From assembly GCF_900323885.1 (NCBI RefSeq), contig NZ_OOHJ01000018.1, forward strand, positions 3,087,001 to 3,151,000: a stretch of 64,000 nt of DNA. Reading direction: 5' to 3'. Position numbers and translations under genes: made by a program. The stretch is from [Actinomadura] parvosata subsp. kistnae (GTDB lineage: Bacteria; Actinomycetota; Actinomycetes; Streptosporangiales; Streptosporangiaceae). The notes beneath the pieces were generated by a model. It was not told where the DNA came from. It searched no databases and was given only the letters and a program-made list of their open reading frames with translations. This document shows positions 28,044 to 35,340 of the stretch, one piece after another (position 1 is the first letter of the stretch; each line of letters starts with the position of its first letter).

Positions 28044-28200
28044 GCGAGCCCGGGGTGGTCCGTCTGATACGCGAGCCCAGAGCGGTGCCGCTGACCGGCG
28101 AGCCCAGAGCGGTGCGGCTGACGGGCGAGCCAAGGGTGGTGCGCTGACCCATGAGCCTAGGTGGTGCCGCTGATGCGAGCGATCCCACGGTGGTGTCATG
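28044..28200. repeat. 27-bp tandem array, six units
   Basis: Units start at 28044, 28071, 28098, 28125, 28151 and 28177. The best-conserved pair (28071-28124) reads GCGAGCCCAGAGCGGTGC then C/G-GCTGAC. Later units are 24-26 bases and more diverged. The array abuts the 3' end of the NmrA-like gene. Confidence 0.85.
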
Positions 28201-28215
28201 TCCCGCCGAAGGCTC

Positions 28216-29046
28216 CTAGCGGAAGTCGGGGGCGTGGTCCTCGGCCCACTGGCGGAAGCTGAGCGCCGGTCGTCCCAGGAGCCGCCGTACCGTGTCCGTG
28301 GCGCGTTCGGGCCGTTCGACGAACCCGGCCCAGGTCGTCAGGGCGCTTTCGACGAACGCCGCGTCCCCCCACAGCGCCATCAACTGCTCCCGGGCCTCCT
28401 CCGGGGGCTGCTCCTCCCACCGGACCTCCCGCCCGACCGCCTCGCCGATCACCTTCACCTGCTCGGCCTGCGTGAGCTCTTCGGGTCCGGTGATGGCGTA
28501 GGCGGCGCCGTTGTGGCCGGCGGAGGTGAGGACGTGGACGGCGACGGCGGCGATGTCGCGTTCGTGGATGAGCGCCCGGGACGCCTGCCCGTACGGCCAG
28601 CGTACGACGCCTTGCCTGATCTGGTCGGCCCAGCCGAGCGTGTTGACGGCGAAGCCGCCGGGCCGCAGGAACGTCCAGCCGAGCCCGGAGCGGCGGATGA
28701 GCCCTTCGATCTCGGCGTAGTGCCCGGCGGCGTCCTCGCTGGAGGGGACGAGCGCCGACAGGTAGACGATGCGCCGCACCTGCCCGGCGGAGGCGATGGC
28801 GGCGATGGTGTCGGCGGCGTTGCCGGTGGTGAAGCCGGGCCAGAGCAGGAACACGCTCTCCACGTCCTTGAGCGCCGGTCCGAGCGTCTCGGGGGCGGTC
28901 AGGTCTCCTTGGACGGCCTCCACGCCCGCCTGCACCCGTTCGGGCCTCCTGGCGAGTGCCCGCACGTCGATGCCCGCCGAGGCGAGCTGGGACACCACAT
29001 GTTTGCCGACGTTGCCGGTCGCTCCGGTCACGAGAATCTTGCTCAT
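28216..29046 (-). CDS. NmrA/SDR-type NAD(P)H-binding protein
   Basis: 276 aa atypical SDR: 'KILVTGATGNVGKHVVSQLASAG' (Rossmann TGATGxxG), 'VRALARRPE' (NADP-favouring Arg after beta-2), 'VEAVQGDLTAPETL', 'VRRIVYLSAL', and 'WTFLRPGGFAVN'. The usual YxxxK catalytic pair is absent, as in NmrA-like redox sensors and isoflavone-reductase-type proteins. It lies 29 bp after the stop of the Rieske gene and could be the last gene of a leftward redox operon. Its ATG is preceded by 'GTTCTACCGTCGAGGTC', with GAGGTC as a possible ribosome site. Confidence 0.88.
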   Translation of the reverse strand: MSKILVTGATGNVGKHVVSQLASAGIDVRALARRPERVQAGVEAVQGDLTAPETLGPALKDVESVFLLWPGFTTGNAADTIAAIASAGQVRRIVYLSALVPSSEDAAGHYAEIEGLIRRSGLGWTFLRPGGFAVNTLGWADQIRQGVVRWPYGQASRALIHERDIAAVAVHVLTSAGHNGAAYAITGPEELTQAEQVKVIGEAVGREVRWEEQPPEEAREQLMALWGDAAFVESALTTWAGFVERPERATDTVRRLLGRPALSFRQWAEDHAPDFR

Positions 29047-29075
29047 GACCTCGACGGTAGAACCTCAAGAATGCT

Positions 29076-29987
29076 TCAGGTCAAGCCCGGCCGTACCTGG
29101 ATGGTGCCGTCCCGTCTGATGCGCGTCTGGAAGACGGGCGCCGGCGCGGTGGCGGGCCCGTGCTTGACCGACCCGTCCGTCAGCCGGAACGTGCTGCTGT
29201 GCCAGGGGCACACCACGCACGCCTCCCCGTCCTCCATGACGAGCCTGCCCTGGTGCAGGGGGCCGGCCAGGTGCGGGCAGCGGTCGGCGAGGACGGTGAC
29301 GCCGTCGCCCTGGCGCAGCACGAACAGCTGGATGTAGCCCAGCCGCCTGGCGACGGGCCGGCCGTCCGGCAGGTCCTTGAGCGGGCACAGGTCGTGCCAG
29401 CCGAGCGGCACCAGGTGCGTCACCTGGGGCGCGTGGTTGGCGCCTGCGGCCTGCCGGTAGGCGAGGTGCCCGCCGAGGTACGCGCCGAGCCCGCCGACGG
29501 CGAGTCCCGCGTAGGAGAGCATCCGGCCGGGCCGTTCGCGGCCGCGCAGGCGGGCGAGCAGGGAAGCGGTGAAAAGGCTGAGCGCGGTCATGTTCGCCGC
29601 CATGTGGACGAATCCGACGCGCTGCTGTTCGCGGTGCAGGGAGGACCAGTCGGTCAGTCCTGCCGCCGCCGTGGGCAGGGCGTTGACCAGTCCGGTGGCC
29701 AGGAGCAGGCGGGAGGCGCGGGGGTCGGCGTCCGCGAGGTCGAGCACGGCGGTGGAGAGCCAGCAGCCCAGGCTGACCGTGGCCAGCGGTGGGTGCACCG
29801 GCTCTCCGATGGGGACACCGTGCAGCAGGTCGCGCAGGCGTCCCTGGCGCAGCCGCTGGCGTACGAACTTGGCCAGCCCCCGGATCGGCGTGTCCATGGC
29901 CTTCGACTTCTCGAGCCGATCGGCGATGGCGACCGGCCCGGCGAAACCCCGCAACTGCCGACGTCTCGCTCGTACTGTCTCTTTCAC
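29076..29987 (-). CDS. DUF2231 membrane protein fused to a Rieske [2Fe-2S] domain
   Basis: 303 aa from GTG 29987 (GGGGA 7 bases upstream). Residues about 55-195 form a four-helix DUF2231-like membrane domain ('GEPVHPPLATVSLGCWLSTAVLDL', 'GLVNALPTAAAGLTDW', 'HMAANMTALSLFTASLLAR', 'LAVGGLGAYLGGHLAY'). The C-terminal third is a Rieske ferredoxin fold with both ligand boxes, 'CPHLAGPL' (C-x-H) and 'CPWHSSTF' (C-x-x-H). The cluster should face the cytoplasm or act in electron transfer to or from the membrane. It lies between the HD hydrolase (30 bp) and NmrA-like gene (29 bp) in one leftward run headed by a molybdopterin oxidoreductase. Confidence 0.92.
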   Translation of the reverse strand: MKETVRARRRQLRGFAGPVAIADRLEKSKAMDTPIRGLAKFVRQRLRQGRLRDLLHGVPIGEPVHPPLATVSLGCWLSTAVLDLADADPRASRLLLATGLVNALPTAAAGLTDWSSLHREQQRVGFVHMAANMTALSLFTASLLARLRGRERPGRMLSYAGLAVGGLGAYLGGHLAYRQAAGANHAPQVTHLVPLGWHDLCPLKDLPDGRPVARRLGYIQLFVLRQGDGVTVLADRCPHLAGPLHQGRLVMEDGEACVVCPWHSSTFRLTDGSVKHGPATAPAPVFQTRIRRDGTIQVRPGLT

Positions 29988-30017
29988 GACAAGTCCCCTA
30001 CCCCCGCCATGTGGGGA

Positions 30018-30629
30018 TCACTCGGACAGGTGCCCTCGGGCCACCGACAGTTCGACCAGCTCCAGGGCGTACGCACCGAGCGACGGCGAGCCCTCCTCGA
30101 TGATCCGCACCTTCTCCCTGACCTGAGCCGCCTTCACCTTGAACAGCGGCCACGTGCCCCCGTCGGTGTGATGGTTGGCCAGGATCGGGGCGAACCGGTC
30201 GAGCGCCTTGGCGAAGCGCGCCTCGGGCGTCTTCCTGGCCTCGAACTCGTCCCACAGCTCCCGCAGCCACACCCCCTGCTCGCCCGGCAGCAGGCCGAAG
30301 ATGCGGTCGGCGGCGGCCCGCTCGGCCGCGGCCTGGGCCTCGACCGCCACCGTGTCGTAGATGAACGTGTCGCCGGCGTCGATCTCCACCAGGTCGTGCA
30401 CCAGCAACATGGCCACCACCCGTTGGAGGTCCGTCCCGGGTGGGGCATGCTCTCCGAGGACCATCGCCAGCGTGCCCACGTACCAGGAGTGCTCGGCGGT
30501 GTTCTCCCGCCGCGAGCCGTCGATGAGATGGTTGCGGCGGATGATCCGCTTCAACTTGTCGATCTCGATGGCGAAGGCGATCTGGGCGTTCAGGCGGTCC
30601 TCTTCTGGCGCGATAGTCACGCGCGACAC
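30018..30629 (-). CDS. HD-domain hydrolase (5'-deoxynucleotidase YfbR/HDDC2-like)
   Basis: 203 aa. Metal-binding HD motif set: 'RENTAEHSWYVG' (His), 'MLLVHDLVEIDAGD' (HD plus the conserved E-I-D-A-G-D), then later Asp in 'ALDRFAPILANHH'. 'FAIEIDKLKRIIRRNHLIDGSRRENTAEHSW' closely follows the YfbR/HDDC2 pattern; those enzymes dephosphorylate deoxynucleoside 5'-monophosphates. Start GTG 30629, with GTG 30620 as an alternative that has AGGG 6 or so bases upstream. It begins 1 base before the stop of the molybdopterin oxidoreductase gene region (30631), so it is co-transcribed with it, a partnership not explained by known function. Confidence 0.88.
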   Translation of the reverse strand: MSRVTIAPEEDRLNAQIAFAIEIDKLKRIIRRNHLIDGSRRENTAEHSWYVGTLAMVLGEHAPPGTDLQRVVAMLLVHDLVEIDAGDTFIYDTVAVEAQAAAERAAADRIFGLLPGEQGVWLRELWDEFEARKTPEARFAKALDRFAPILANHHTDGGTWPLFKVKAAQVREKVRIIEEGSPSLGAYALELVELSVARGHLSE

Positions 30630-30630
30630 C

Positions 30631-32811
30631 CTAATGTGCGATGATCACCCCGGTTGGTGAAATCGTGACCGGAACTCCGTTGAACACTGCGTTACCACTC
30701 GGTACGTCTATCGTCGTCTCGTCGGTGAGCGTGTTGACGCTGACGCCCGCGTGCTCGGCCGCCACGTTCTGGGCACTGCCCGCGTGGCCCCATCCGTGAG
30801 GCAGGCTCACCACGCCCGGCATGATCGTGTCGGTGACCTCCACGGGCACGGTGACCTGGCCTTTCGCCGAGCGCACCACGGCCTCGCCGGCCAGGCCCAG
30901 CCGGGCCACGTCGGAGGGGTGGATCTGCAGCGTGCACCGGTTGCTGCCGCCGACCAGCGGGCCGACGTTGTGCATCCAGCTGTTGTTGGAGCGCAGGTGC
31001 CGCCGCCCGATGAGGACGATCTCCGGCGGCTCCTCCTCCAGCTTGCCGCGCAGCCGTTCGACATCCTCCATGAGCTGCGGGGGCGCCAGCTCGACCAGCC
31101 CGGACGCGGTCTTCAGCACCTCGCCCAGCCGGGGCTCCAGCGCGCCGAGGTCGAGCCCGTGCGGGTGGTCGAGCAGCTTGCGCAGCGACAGGTCGCCCTT
31201 GCCGGCCCACTCGCCGTACGGGCCGAGCCGCAGCATCAGGTCGAGCCGCCGCTCGCCGCCCGTCTCGCCCTCCAGCAGGTCGCGCAGCTCCGCCACCTCC
31301 CGCCCCTCGACGCCCGAGCCGGGCGTCTCCGTGGCCTTGCGCAGCAGCTCGTCGATGACGAACGCGTCGAGGTCCCCCTCCAGCCCCGAGGCGATCATGG
31401 CGAGCCTGGCCAGGATCTGGGCCTCCGACGGCCGCTCGTCCAGCGGCAGCAGCGGCGGCGAGTACCGCGCGTAGTTCCGCACGGCGAACCCGAGCAGCGC
31501 GAAGTCGTAGTGCCCCGACTGCAGGACGCGCGGCGGCGGCAGGATGACGTTGGCGTGTTTGGTGGTCTCGTTCAGGTACGGGTCCACGCTCACCATGAAG
31601 TCGAGCTCGCGGAACGCCGCGTCCAGCCGGGCGCCGTGCGGGGCCGACAGCACCGGGTTGCCCGCGATCGTCAGCAGGAACCTGACCTGCCCCTCGCCGG
31701 GCGTCTCGATCTCGTCGGCGAGCGTGGCCACGGGCAGCTCGCCGTTCGCCTCGGGCAGGCCCCTGACGCGGCTCTTCCACCGGCCCACCGCGTACGGCCG
31801 GCGCCGCCCCCCGAACTCGGTCGCGGGCTTGGGGAACATGGCGCCACCGGGCCGGTCGAGGTTGCCGGTCAGCACGTTCAGCACGTCGACCAGCCACTGG
31901 GCCAGCGTCCCGAACTCGGCCGTGCACGTGCCGATCCGCGCGTACACGGCGGCCGTGGGCGCCGCCGCCAGCTCCCTGGCCAGCCGCGTGATCGTCTCGG
32001 CGGGCACGCCGGTGCGCCGGGCCACGGCCTCGGGCGGGAAGTGCTTGGCCGCCTCGCGCACCTCGTCCAGCCCGTTGACCTCGTGCGCGGGCCGGGCCAG
32101 GTCCTCGGCGAACAGCGTGTGGACGATGCCGAACAGCAGGTACGCGTCCGTACCGGGCCGGACGAAGACGTGCTCGTCCGCCAGCGCGGCGGTACGGGTG
32201 CGGCGCGGATCGACCACGACGAGCCGGCCGCCGCGCCCGCGCAGGGCCTTGAGCCGGCCGGGGAAGTCAGGCGCGGTGCACAGGGAGCCGTTCGACTCCA
32301 GCGGGTTGGCGCCCAGCATCAGCAGATAGTCGGTCCGGTCGAGGTCGGGCACCGGGATGGCCAGCGGATGGCCGAACATCAGCCCGCTGGCCACGTGCTT
32401 CGGCATCTGGTCGGCGGTGCTGGCGGAGAAGACGTTGCGGGTGCCGAGCGCCTTGATCAGCGGGGTGGCGTACAGGGCGCCGGCCATCGTGTGGGCGTTG
32501 GGGTTGCCGAGGTAGACGGCGATCGAGCGGCGGTCGGCGACCCGCTCCAGCCCGGCCCGCACGGCCTCGAACGCCTCGTCCCAGCCGACCTCGCGCCACA
32601 GCTCGCCCTCCCTGATCAGCGGCTTGCGCAGCCGGTCGGGGTCCTCGTCGAGCCGTCCGAGGCTGGCGCCCTTCGGGCAGATGAACCCCTTGCTGAAGGG
32701 ATCGTCCTTGTCGCCCCTGACGCTGGTCACGTGGCCGCCGTCGTCGAGGGTGAGTGTCAGGCCGCAGACGGCCTCGCACAGGGGACAGGTCCGGTGGACG
32801 GTCGACGTCAT
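30631..32811 (-). CDS. Molybdopterin-dependent oxidoreductase (formate dehydrogenase/nitrate reductase superfamily)
   Basis: 726 aa from ATG 32811 (AGGAG 5 bases upstream; GTG 32814 is too close to it). The N-terminal [4Fe-4S] box is C-x2-C-x3-C ... C ('CPLCEAVCGL', 'GFICPKG'). Then come the MGD-binding domains: 'LMLGANPLESNGSL', 'VVDPRRTRTAALADEHVFVRPGTDAYLL', 'NPVLSAPHGARL', and a C-terminal molydopterin dinucleotide-binding domain ('NNSWMHNVGPLVGG', 'VVSLPHGWGH'). There is no N-terminal Tat signal, so it is cytoplasmic. The electron partner may be the Rieske protein two genes downstream. The substrate is unknown; homologues are often annotated only as 'molybdopterin oxidoreductase'. An inverted repeat overlaps its promoter/ribosome-site region. 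Confidence 0.93.
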   Translation of the reverse strand: MTSTVHRTCPLCEAVCGLTLTLDDGGHVTSVRGDKDDPFSKGFICPKGASLGRLDEDPDRLRKPLIREGELWREVGWDEAFEAVRAGLERVADRRSIAVYLGNPNAHTMAGALYATPLIKALGTRNVFSASTADQMPKHVASGLMFGHPLAIPVPDLDRTDYLLMLGANPLESNGSLCTAPDFPGRLKALRGRGGRLVVVDPRRTRTAALADEHVFVRPGTDAYLLFGIVHTLFAEDLARPAHEVNGLDEVREAAKHFPPEAVARRTGVPAETITRLARELAAAPTAAVYARIGTCTAEFGTLAQWLVDVLNVLTGNLDRPGGAMFPKPATEFGGRRRPYAVGRWKSRVRGLPEANGELPVATLADEIETPGEGQVRFLLTIAGNPVLSAPHGARLDAAFRELDFMVSVDPYLNETTKHANVILPPPRVLQSGHYDFALLGFAVRNYARYSPPLLPLDERPSEAQILARLAMIASGLEGDLDAFVIDELLRKATETPGSGVEGREVAELRDLLEGETGGERRLDLMLRLGPYGEWAGKGDLSLRKLLDHPHGLDLGALEPRLGEVLKTASGLVELAPPQLMEDVERLRGKLEEEPPEIVLIGRRHLRSNNSWMHNVGPLVGGSNRCTLQIHPSDVARLGLAGEAVVRSAKGQVTVPVEVTDTIMPGVVSLPHGWGHAGSAQNVAAEHAGVSVNTLTDETTIDVPSGNAVFNGVPVTISPTGVIIAH

Positions 32812-32820
32812 CACGACTCC

Positions 32821-32841
32821 TGAGTTCGCCAGCTGAACTCA
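32821..32841 (-). promoter_or_regulatory. 7-7-7 inverted repeat at the molybdopterin oxidoreductase start
   Basis: TGAGTTC-N7-GAACTCA, perfect arms, ending 10 bases before ATG 32811. The AGGAG ribosome site (32817-32821) abuts and overlaps the near arm by one base. It can act as a repressor operator or as an mRNA hairpin next to the ribosome site. Confidence 0.6.
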
Positions 32842-32904
32842 TCTTGGCGCGGACGAGCCACATGGGGAAGCCCGGAGCCCCCGCGGTCTCCGGGGCTTGC
32901 ACCC

Positions 32905-32929
32905 CCTAGGGAAGGCCCCGTTCCCTAGG
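32905..32929. terminator. Hairpin between element remnant and redox operon
   Basis: CCTAGGGAA and TTCCCTAGG form a perfect 9-bp stem with a 7-base loop, 3 bases beyond the stop of the leftward membrane gene. A second stem (AGCCCGGAG with CTCCGGGGCT, 32867-32897 region) lies next to it. The pair probably ends leftward transcription before the molybdopterin gene promoter. Confidence 0.65.
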
Positions 32930-32931
32930 TC

Positions 32932-33570
32932 TCATGCCGCCTGCGGCAGGGTCGCCAGATCAGGCGGCTCCTCGAGCTCCGATCTCAGCGGGATCCACGA
33001 GCGGCGGCCGTACAGGCGGTCCAGCCCGGGGGAGGTCGCCCCGGGCGCCTCGTCGCGCCGGACGATCTCCACGATCAGGAACTGGGCGCGGGTACGGTGC
33101 CGGTGCACGCGCACCGCCCGGGCCCAGCAGGCCGCCGCGATCTCCTCCGCGTACGCCTCGAACGCCTCGGCGCTGATCCCGGCCCGCACCATGACCAGCG
33201 CCTTCTCGCCCGTGGTCGTCGGCGTGATCCAGAGCACCAGCGGGATGCGGCCGGCCCTGGTGTGCAGGGTCGTCTCCAGGCAGGTCCGCTGCAGGCGGCG
33301 CCGGGAGACCACGCACCAGAAGTGCGCCACGACCCAGTTGCGCCCGAACCTGGTGGCGGCCGGCACCGACGCCGCGCCGGCCGTCAGGACGAACGGCACC
33401 CAGTGGCCCGCGTGCGCGGCCCCCAGCAGGCCCATGACGATCAGCGTCAGCCCGCCGAGCAGCAGCAGCTCGGTGCGCGCCCGCCACAGCCTGGCCACGG
33501 GCGAGCCGCCGCGCGCGGCGGGAAGGTCCTCGCTGGCCGGGTACCTCTGGTTGCGCGGGTTCCGTGCCAT
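32932..33570 (-). CDS. Membrane protein of integrative-element type
   Basis: 212 aa. Two close hydrophobic helices (about 35-70, 'LLLLGGLTLIVMGLLGAAHAGHWVPFVLTAGAASVPA'), then a soluble part with 'FWCVVSRRRLQRTCLETTLHTRAGRIPLVLWITPT', 'RAGISAEAFEAYAEEIAAACWA' and a terminal 'RLYGRRSWIPLRSELEEP'. From memory, proteins with this pattern sit just upstream of FtsK/TraB-type DNA translocases in actinomycete integrative conjugative elements, but no translocase or integrase is present here. The next upstream gene ends 2 bases before this ATG, so they are an operon. Best read as part of an element remnant; function unknown. Confidence 0.7.
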   Translation of the reverse strand: MARNPRNQRYPASEDLPAARGGSPVARLWRARTELLLLGGLTLIVMGLLGAAHAGHWVPFVLTAGAASVPAATRFGRNWVVAHFWCVVSRRRLQRTCLETTLHTRAGRIPLVLWITPTTTGEKALVMVRAGISAEAFEAYAEEIAAACWARAVRVHRHRTRAQFLIVEIVRRDEAPGATSPGLDRLYGRRSWIPLRSELEEPPDLATLPQAA

Positions 33571-33571
33571 G

Positions 33572-33787
33572 TCAGGACACCTCCTCGATCACCTGGCTCG
33601 GCTGGCGGAGCTGGTCGAAGCGTGGGTCCCGGTACCTGCGGGAGCCGAAGCCCGTCCTGGTGACGGTCCAGCCCATCCGGAAGGCGAATTCGTCGGGCTC
33701 CACGCAGATCTCGTAGTCGGCGGAAGCAATGAGATCCTGGATCCAGGACTTGATTCGGCTGACCCCCTTGGTACCTTGTGAGTACAT
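33572..33787 (-). CDS. Small hypothetical protein of integrative-element type, 71 aa
   Basis: Starts at ATG 33787, with AAAGGGG 6 bases upstream; seven extra codons before it lack a ribosome site. Product 'MYSQGTKGVSRIKSWIQDLIA', then 'CVEPDEFAFRMGWTVTRTGFGSRRYRDPRFDQL'. The 'GFGSRRYRDPRFDQL' ending resembles small proteins coded beside transfer genes of actinomycete integrative elements (recalled, not searched). It ends 1 base before the start of the membrane protein gene. No catalytic motif. Confidence 0.65.
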   Translation of the reverse strand: MYSQGTKGVSRIKSWIQDLIASADYEICVEPDEFAFRMGWTVTRTGFGSRRYRDPRFDQLRQPSQVIEEVS

Positions 33788-33944
33788 AGAAGACCCCTTT
33801 CGCGGCATTTAGAGGTGGCTTCTGGCCGGTCCGACGGCTGATGACGGAGTTTCGCCGCAGGGTGGCAGCCCATATGCGGCGCTCGGTGGTCAGCCTCGGC
33901 CCGGCTTTTTTCGTGCTCGAATGAGCGAACTCGCGCTGCGTCGT

Positions 33945-34088
33945 TCAGGCGATGACGAGATCCTTCCGGCAAGTGGCCTCCCTGGGGCGGATGTTCGTTT
34001 CCGGGACGGCGACGCTGCCGGAGATGCGGCCCTCGTACGGGCGCGCGACGGTGGTCCGGAGGCCCGGCGTGCTCGGCCGTGTCGTCAT
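33945..34088 (-). CDS. Possible small protein, 47 aa
   Basis: ATG 34088 with a strong GAGGAGG 6 bases upstream, reading to TGA at 33945. The product is basic, starts MTTRPSTPGLRTTVARPYEG and ends CRKDLVIA; no hydrophobic helix. It precedes the 71-aa gene on the same strand by about 155 bp. The ribosome site is the best of any short frame in the neighbourhood, which is the main support; no family is recognised. Confidence 0.45.
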   Translation of the reverse strand: MTTRPSTPGLRTTVARPYEGRISGSVAVPETNIRPREATCRKDLVIA

Positions 34089-34145
34089 GTCCGGCCTCCT
34101 CACAGCTCGGGATCCCTCCTTGTTCTGATCGTCCCTTGCAGTCGT

Positions 34146-34158
34146 CCTTGCTGCAAGG
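34146..34158. promoter_or_regulatory. 13-bp palindrome upstream of the XRE regulator
   Basis: CCTTGC-T-GCAAGG, a perfect palindrome around one base, shares the TGCAAG core with the two TGCAACTTGCA sites downstream (34200-34210, 34338-34348). Similar half-sites (CTTGCA) are scattered through 34130-34350. Confidence 0.45.
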
Positions 34159-34198
34159 CTTCCAGCAAGGGAAGATTTACTTTTCTTCGCTTATTGCA

Positions 34199-34211
34199 GT
34201 GCAACTTGCAC
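34199..34211. promoter_or_regulatory. Palindromic operator candidate 1 (XRE region)
   Basis: GTGCAA-C-TTGCAC, perfect 13-bp palindrome. Its inner 11 bases recur at 34338-34348, about 138 bp on and 88 bp before the regulator start. Confidence 0.5.
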
Positions 34212-34337
34212 GACAAGCGGCACGGGCCCGGTAGAAGGCGGAAGATCTCAACCGTCTCCTGCCACTTCGCGGAGCTTGTCCTTGCTCCTACGCTCTACCC
34301 ATGAAAGCCTTCTGGCAAGGCTGCGCGGCACTACACA

Positions 34338-34348
34338 TGCAACTTGCA
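34338..34348. promoter_or_regulatory. Palindromic operator candidate 2 (XRE region)
   Basis: TGCAA-C-TTGCA, identical to the core of the site at 34199-34211. It lies in the AT-richer DNA directly before the XRE gene, where autoregulation would act. Confidence 0.5.
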
Positions 34349-34435
34349 GTGTAAGATTGGGCGAACGGCCCAAAAAGCCGAGCTCGAAACGGTCCCATCC
34401 GGCTACACCTTCATTCCCGAGAAGGAGGGTGGACG

Positions 34436-35299
34436 GTGCCATCGCAGCAGGGCAGTCCAACAGTACGGCGGCTCCGGCTGGGTCAGGAGCTCCGTCTTCT
34501 CCGGGAGCGCCGCAAGTTCACCGGGGCCAAGGCCGCAAGAGAGCTCGGCTGGTCGCCGAGCAAGGTGAGCCGCATCGAGGCCGCCAAGACCATGCCCTCC
34601 GCCGAGGACATCAAGTCCATGGCCAAGTTGTACCGCGCCGATGGCGACAAACTGGAAGAGCTCGTCGGCCTGTTGCGTGACGCGGAACAGCGCGGATGGT
34701 GGGAAGATTACGAGGACACCCTCCCCGAGGAGTACACAAGATTCCTCGGCCTGGAGGCGGAGGCCATTCACCAGCGCGACTGGGAACCCCAGGTAGTGCC
34801 GGGTCTCCTGCAGACCGAAGGCTACGCCCGGGAGGTCATCCTCGCCACGCGCGGCATCTCGCGCCTCACGCACAGCGGTGTTCGCAGCAGGGTGGAGGCC
34901 CGTCTCGATCGGCAGCAGAGGGTCCTGCACAGGCCCGATCCCTGCCGAATGAGCGTCATTCTGGACGAAGCGGCACTTATGCGTCGTTTCGGGGAGCCTT
35001 CGGTAATGCGTGAGCAGATGGAACATCTGTTGGAGGTGTCCCTACTGTCGCACGTCAGCGTTCAGGTCCTACCATTGGACTCGCTTCACCCGGTCAACAC
35101 CGGCGCATTCATTCATCTGAAGTTCGCGGAATTCGACGACGTGGTGTATCTGGAGCAGCTGTACTCGGCACGCTTTGTCGAGGACCTCGAACGAGTGGCC
35201 GGCTACGAGACCGCCTTCGACCACATGCGGTCGGAGGCGCTGGATGAGGACGACTCTCGCATACTCATCCAGCGCAAGGCGATGCTCTGGCGGCGGTGA
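34436..35299 (+). CDS. XRE-family regulator with DUF5753 domain
   Basis: 287 aa from GTG 34436, with GGAGGG about 8 bases upstream. The N-terminal helix-turn-helix (about 13-70) reads 'LGQELRLLRERRKFTGAKAARELGWSPSKVSRIEAAKTMPS'. The DUF5753 domain (about 100-280) has 'EAEAIHQRDWEPQVVPGLLQTEGYAREV', 'RQQRVLHRPDP', 'EAALMRRFG', 'VQVLPL', 'FIHLKFAEFDDVVYLEQL'. Streptomycetes and relatives hold many such genes, nearly always next to a DUF397 gene, as here (23 bp to the next candidate start). Some pairs affect sporulation or antibiotic production, and a toxin-antitoxin-like relation has been proposed. It may bind the TGCAACTTGCA palindromes in front of it. Confidence 0.93.
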   Translation: MPSQQGSPTVRRLRLGQELRLLRERRKFTGAKAARELGWSPSKVSRIEAAKTMPSAEDIKSMAKLYRADGDKLEELVGLLRDAEQRGWWEDYEDTLPEEYTRFLGLEAEAIHQRDWEPQVVPGLLQTEGYAREVILATRGISRLTHSGVRSRVEARLDRQQRVLHRPDPCRMSVILDEAALMRRFGEPSVMREQMEHLLEVSLLSHVSVQVLPLDSLHPVNTGAFIHLKFAEFDDVVYLEQLYSARFVEDLERVAGYETAFDHMRSEALDEDDSRILIQRKAMLWRR

Positions 35300-35340
35300 C
35301 GCCGACACGTCATTAAAAGGCAATGGAGCCTGGGAAAATT

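Larger units (their letters stand above)
27134..28215. other. Gene-free repetitive region
   Basis: About 1.08 kb, G-rich on the plus strand, made mostly of direct repeats (entries at 27272-28020 and 28044-28200). Large open frames on both strands (over 350 codons) are shadows of the repeat structure: they are Arg/Pro/Ala-rich, mutually overlapping in several frames and have no ribosome sites. Confidence 0.7.

Noticed and set aside
27072..28199. Frames of 375 and 409 codons on the minus strand and up to 284 on the plus strand
   Set aside because: They read through the direct repeats in several frames at once, with Arg/Pro/Ala-rich products; no start signal.
33921..34304. 127-codon plus-strand frame between the element remnant and the XRE gene
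   Set aside because: Passes through palindromes and the short minus-strand gene, no ribosome site, irregular composition with many Cys and Arg.
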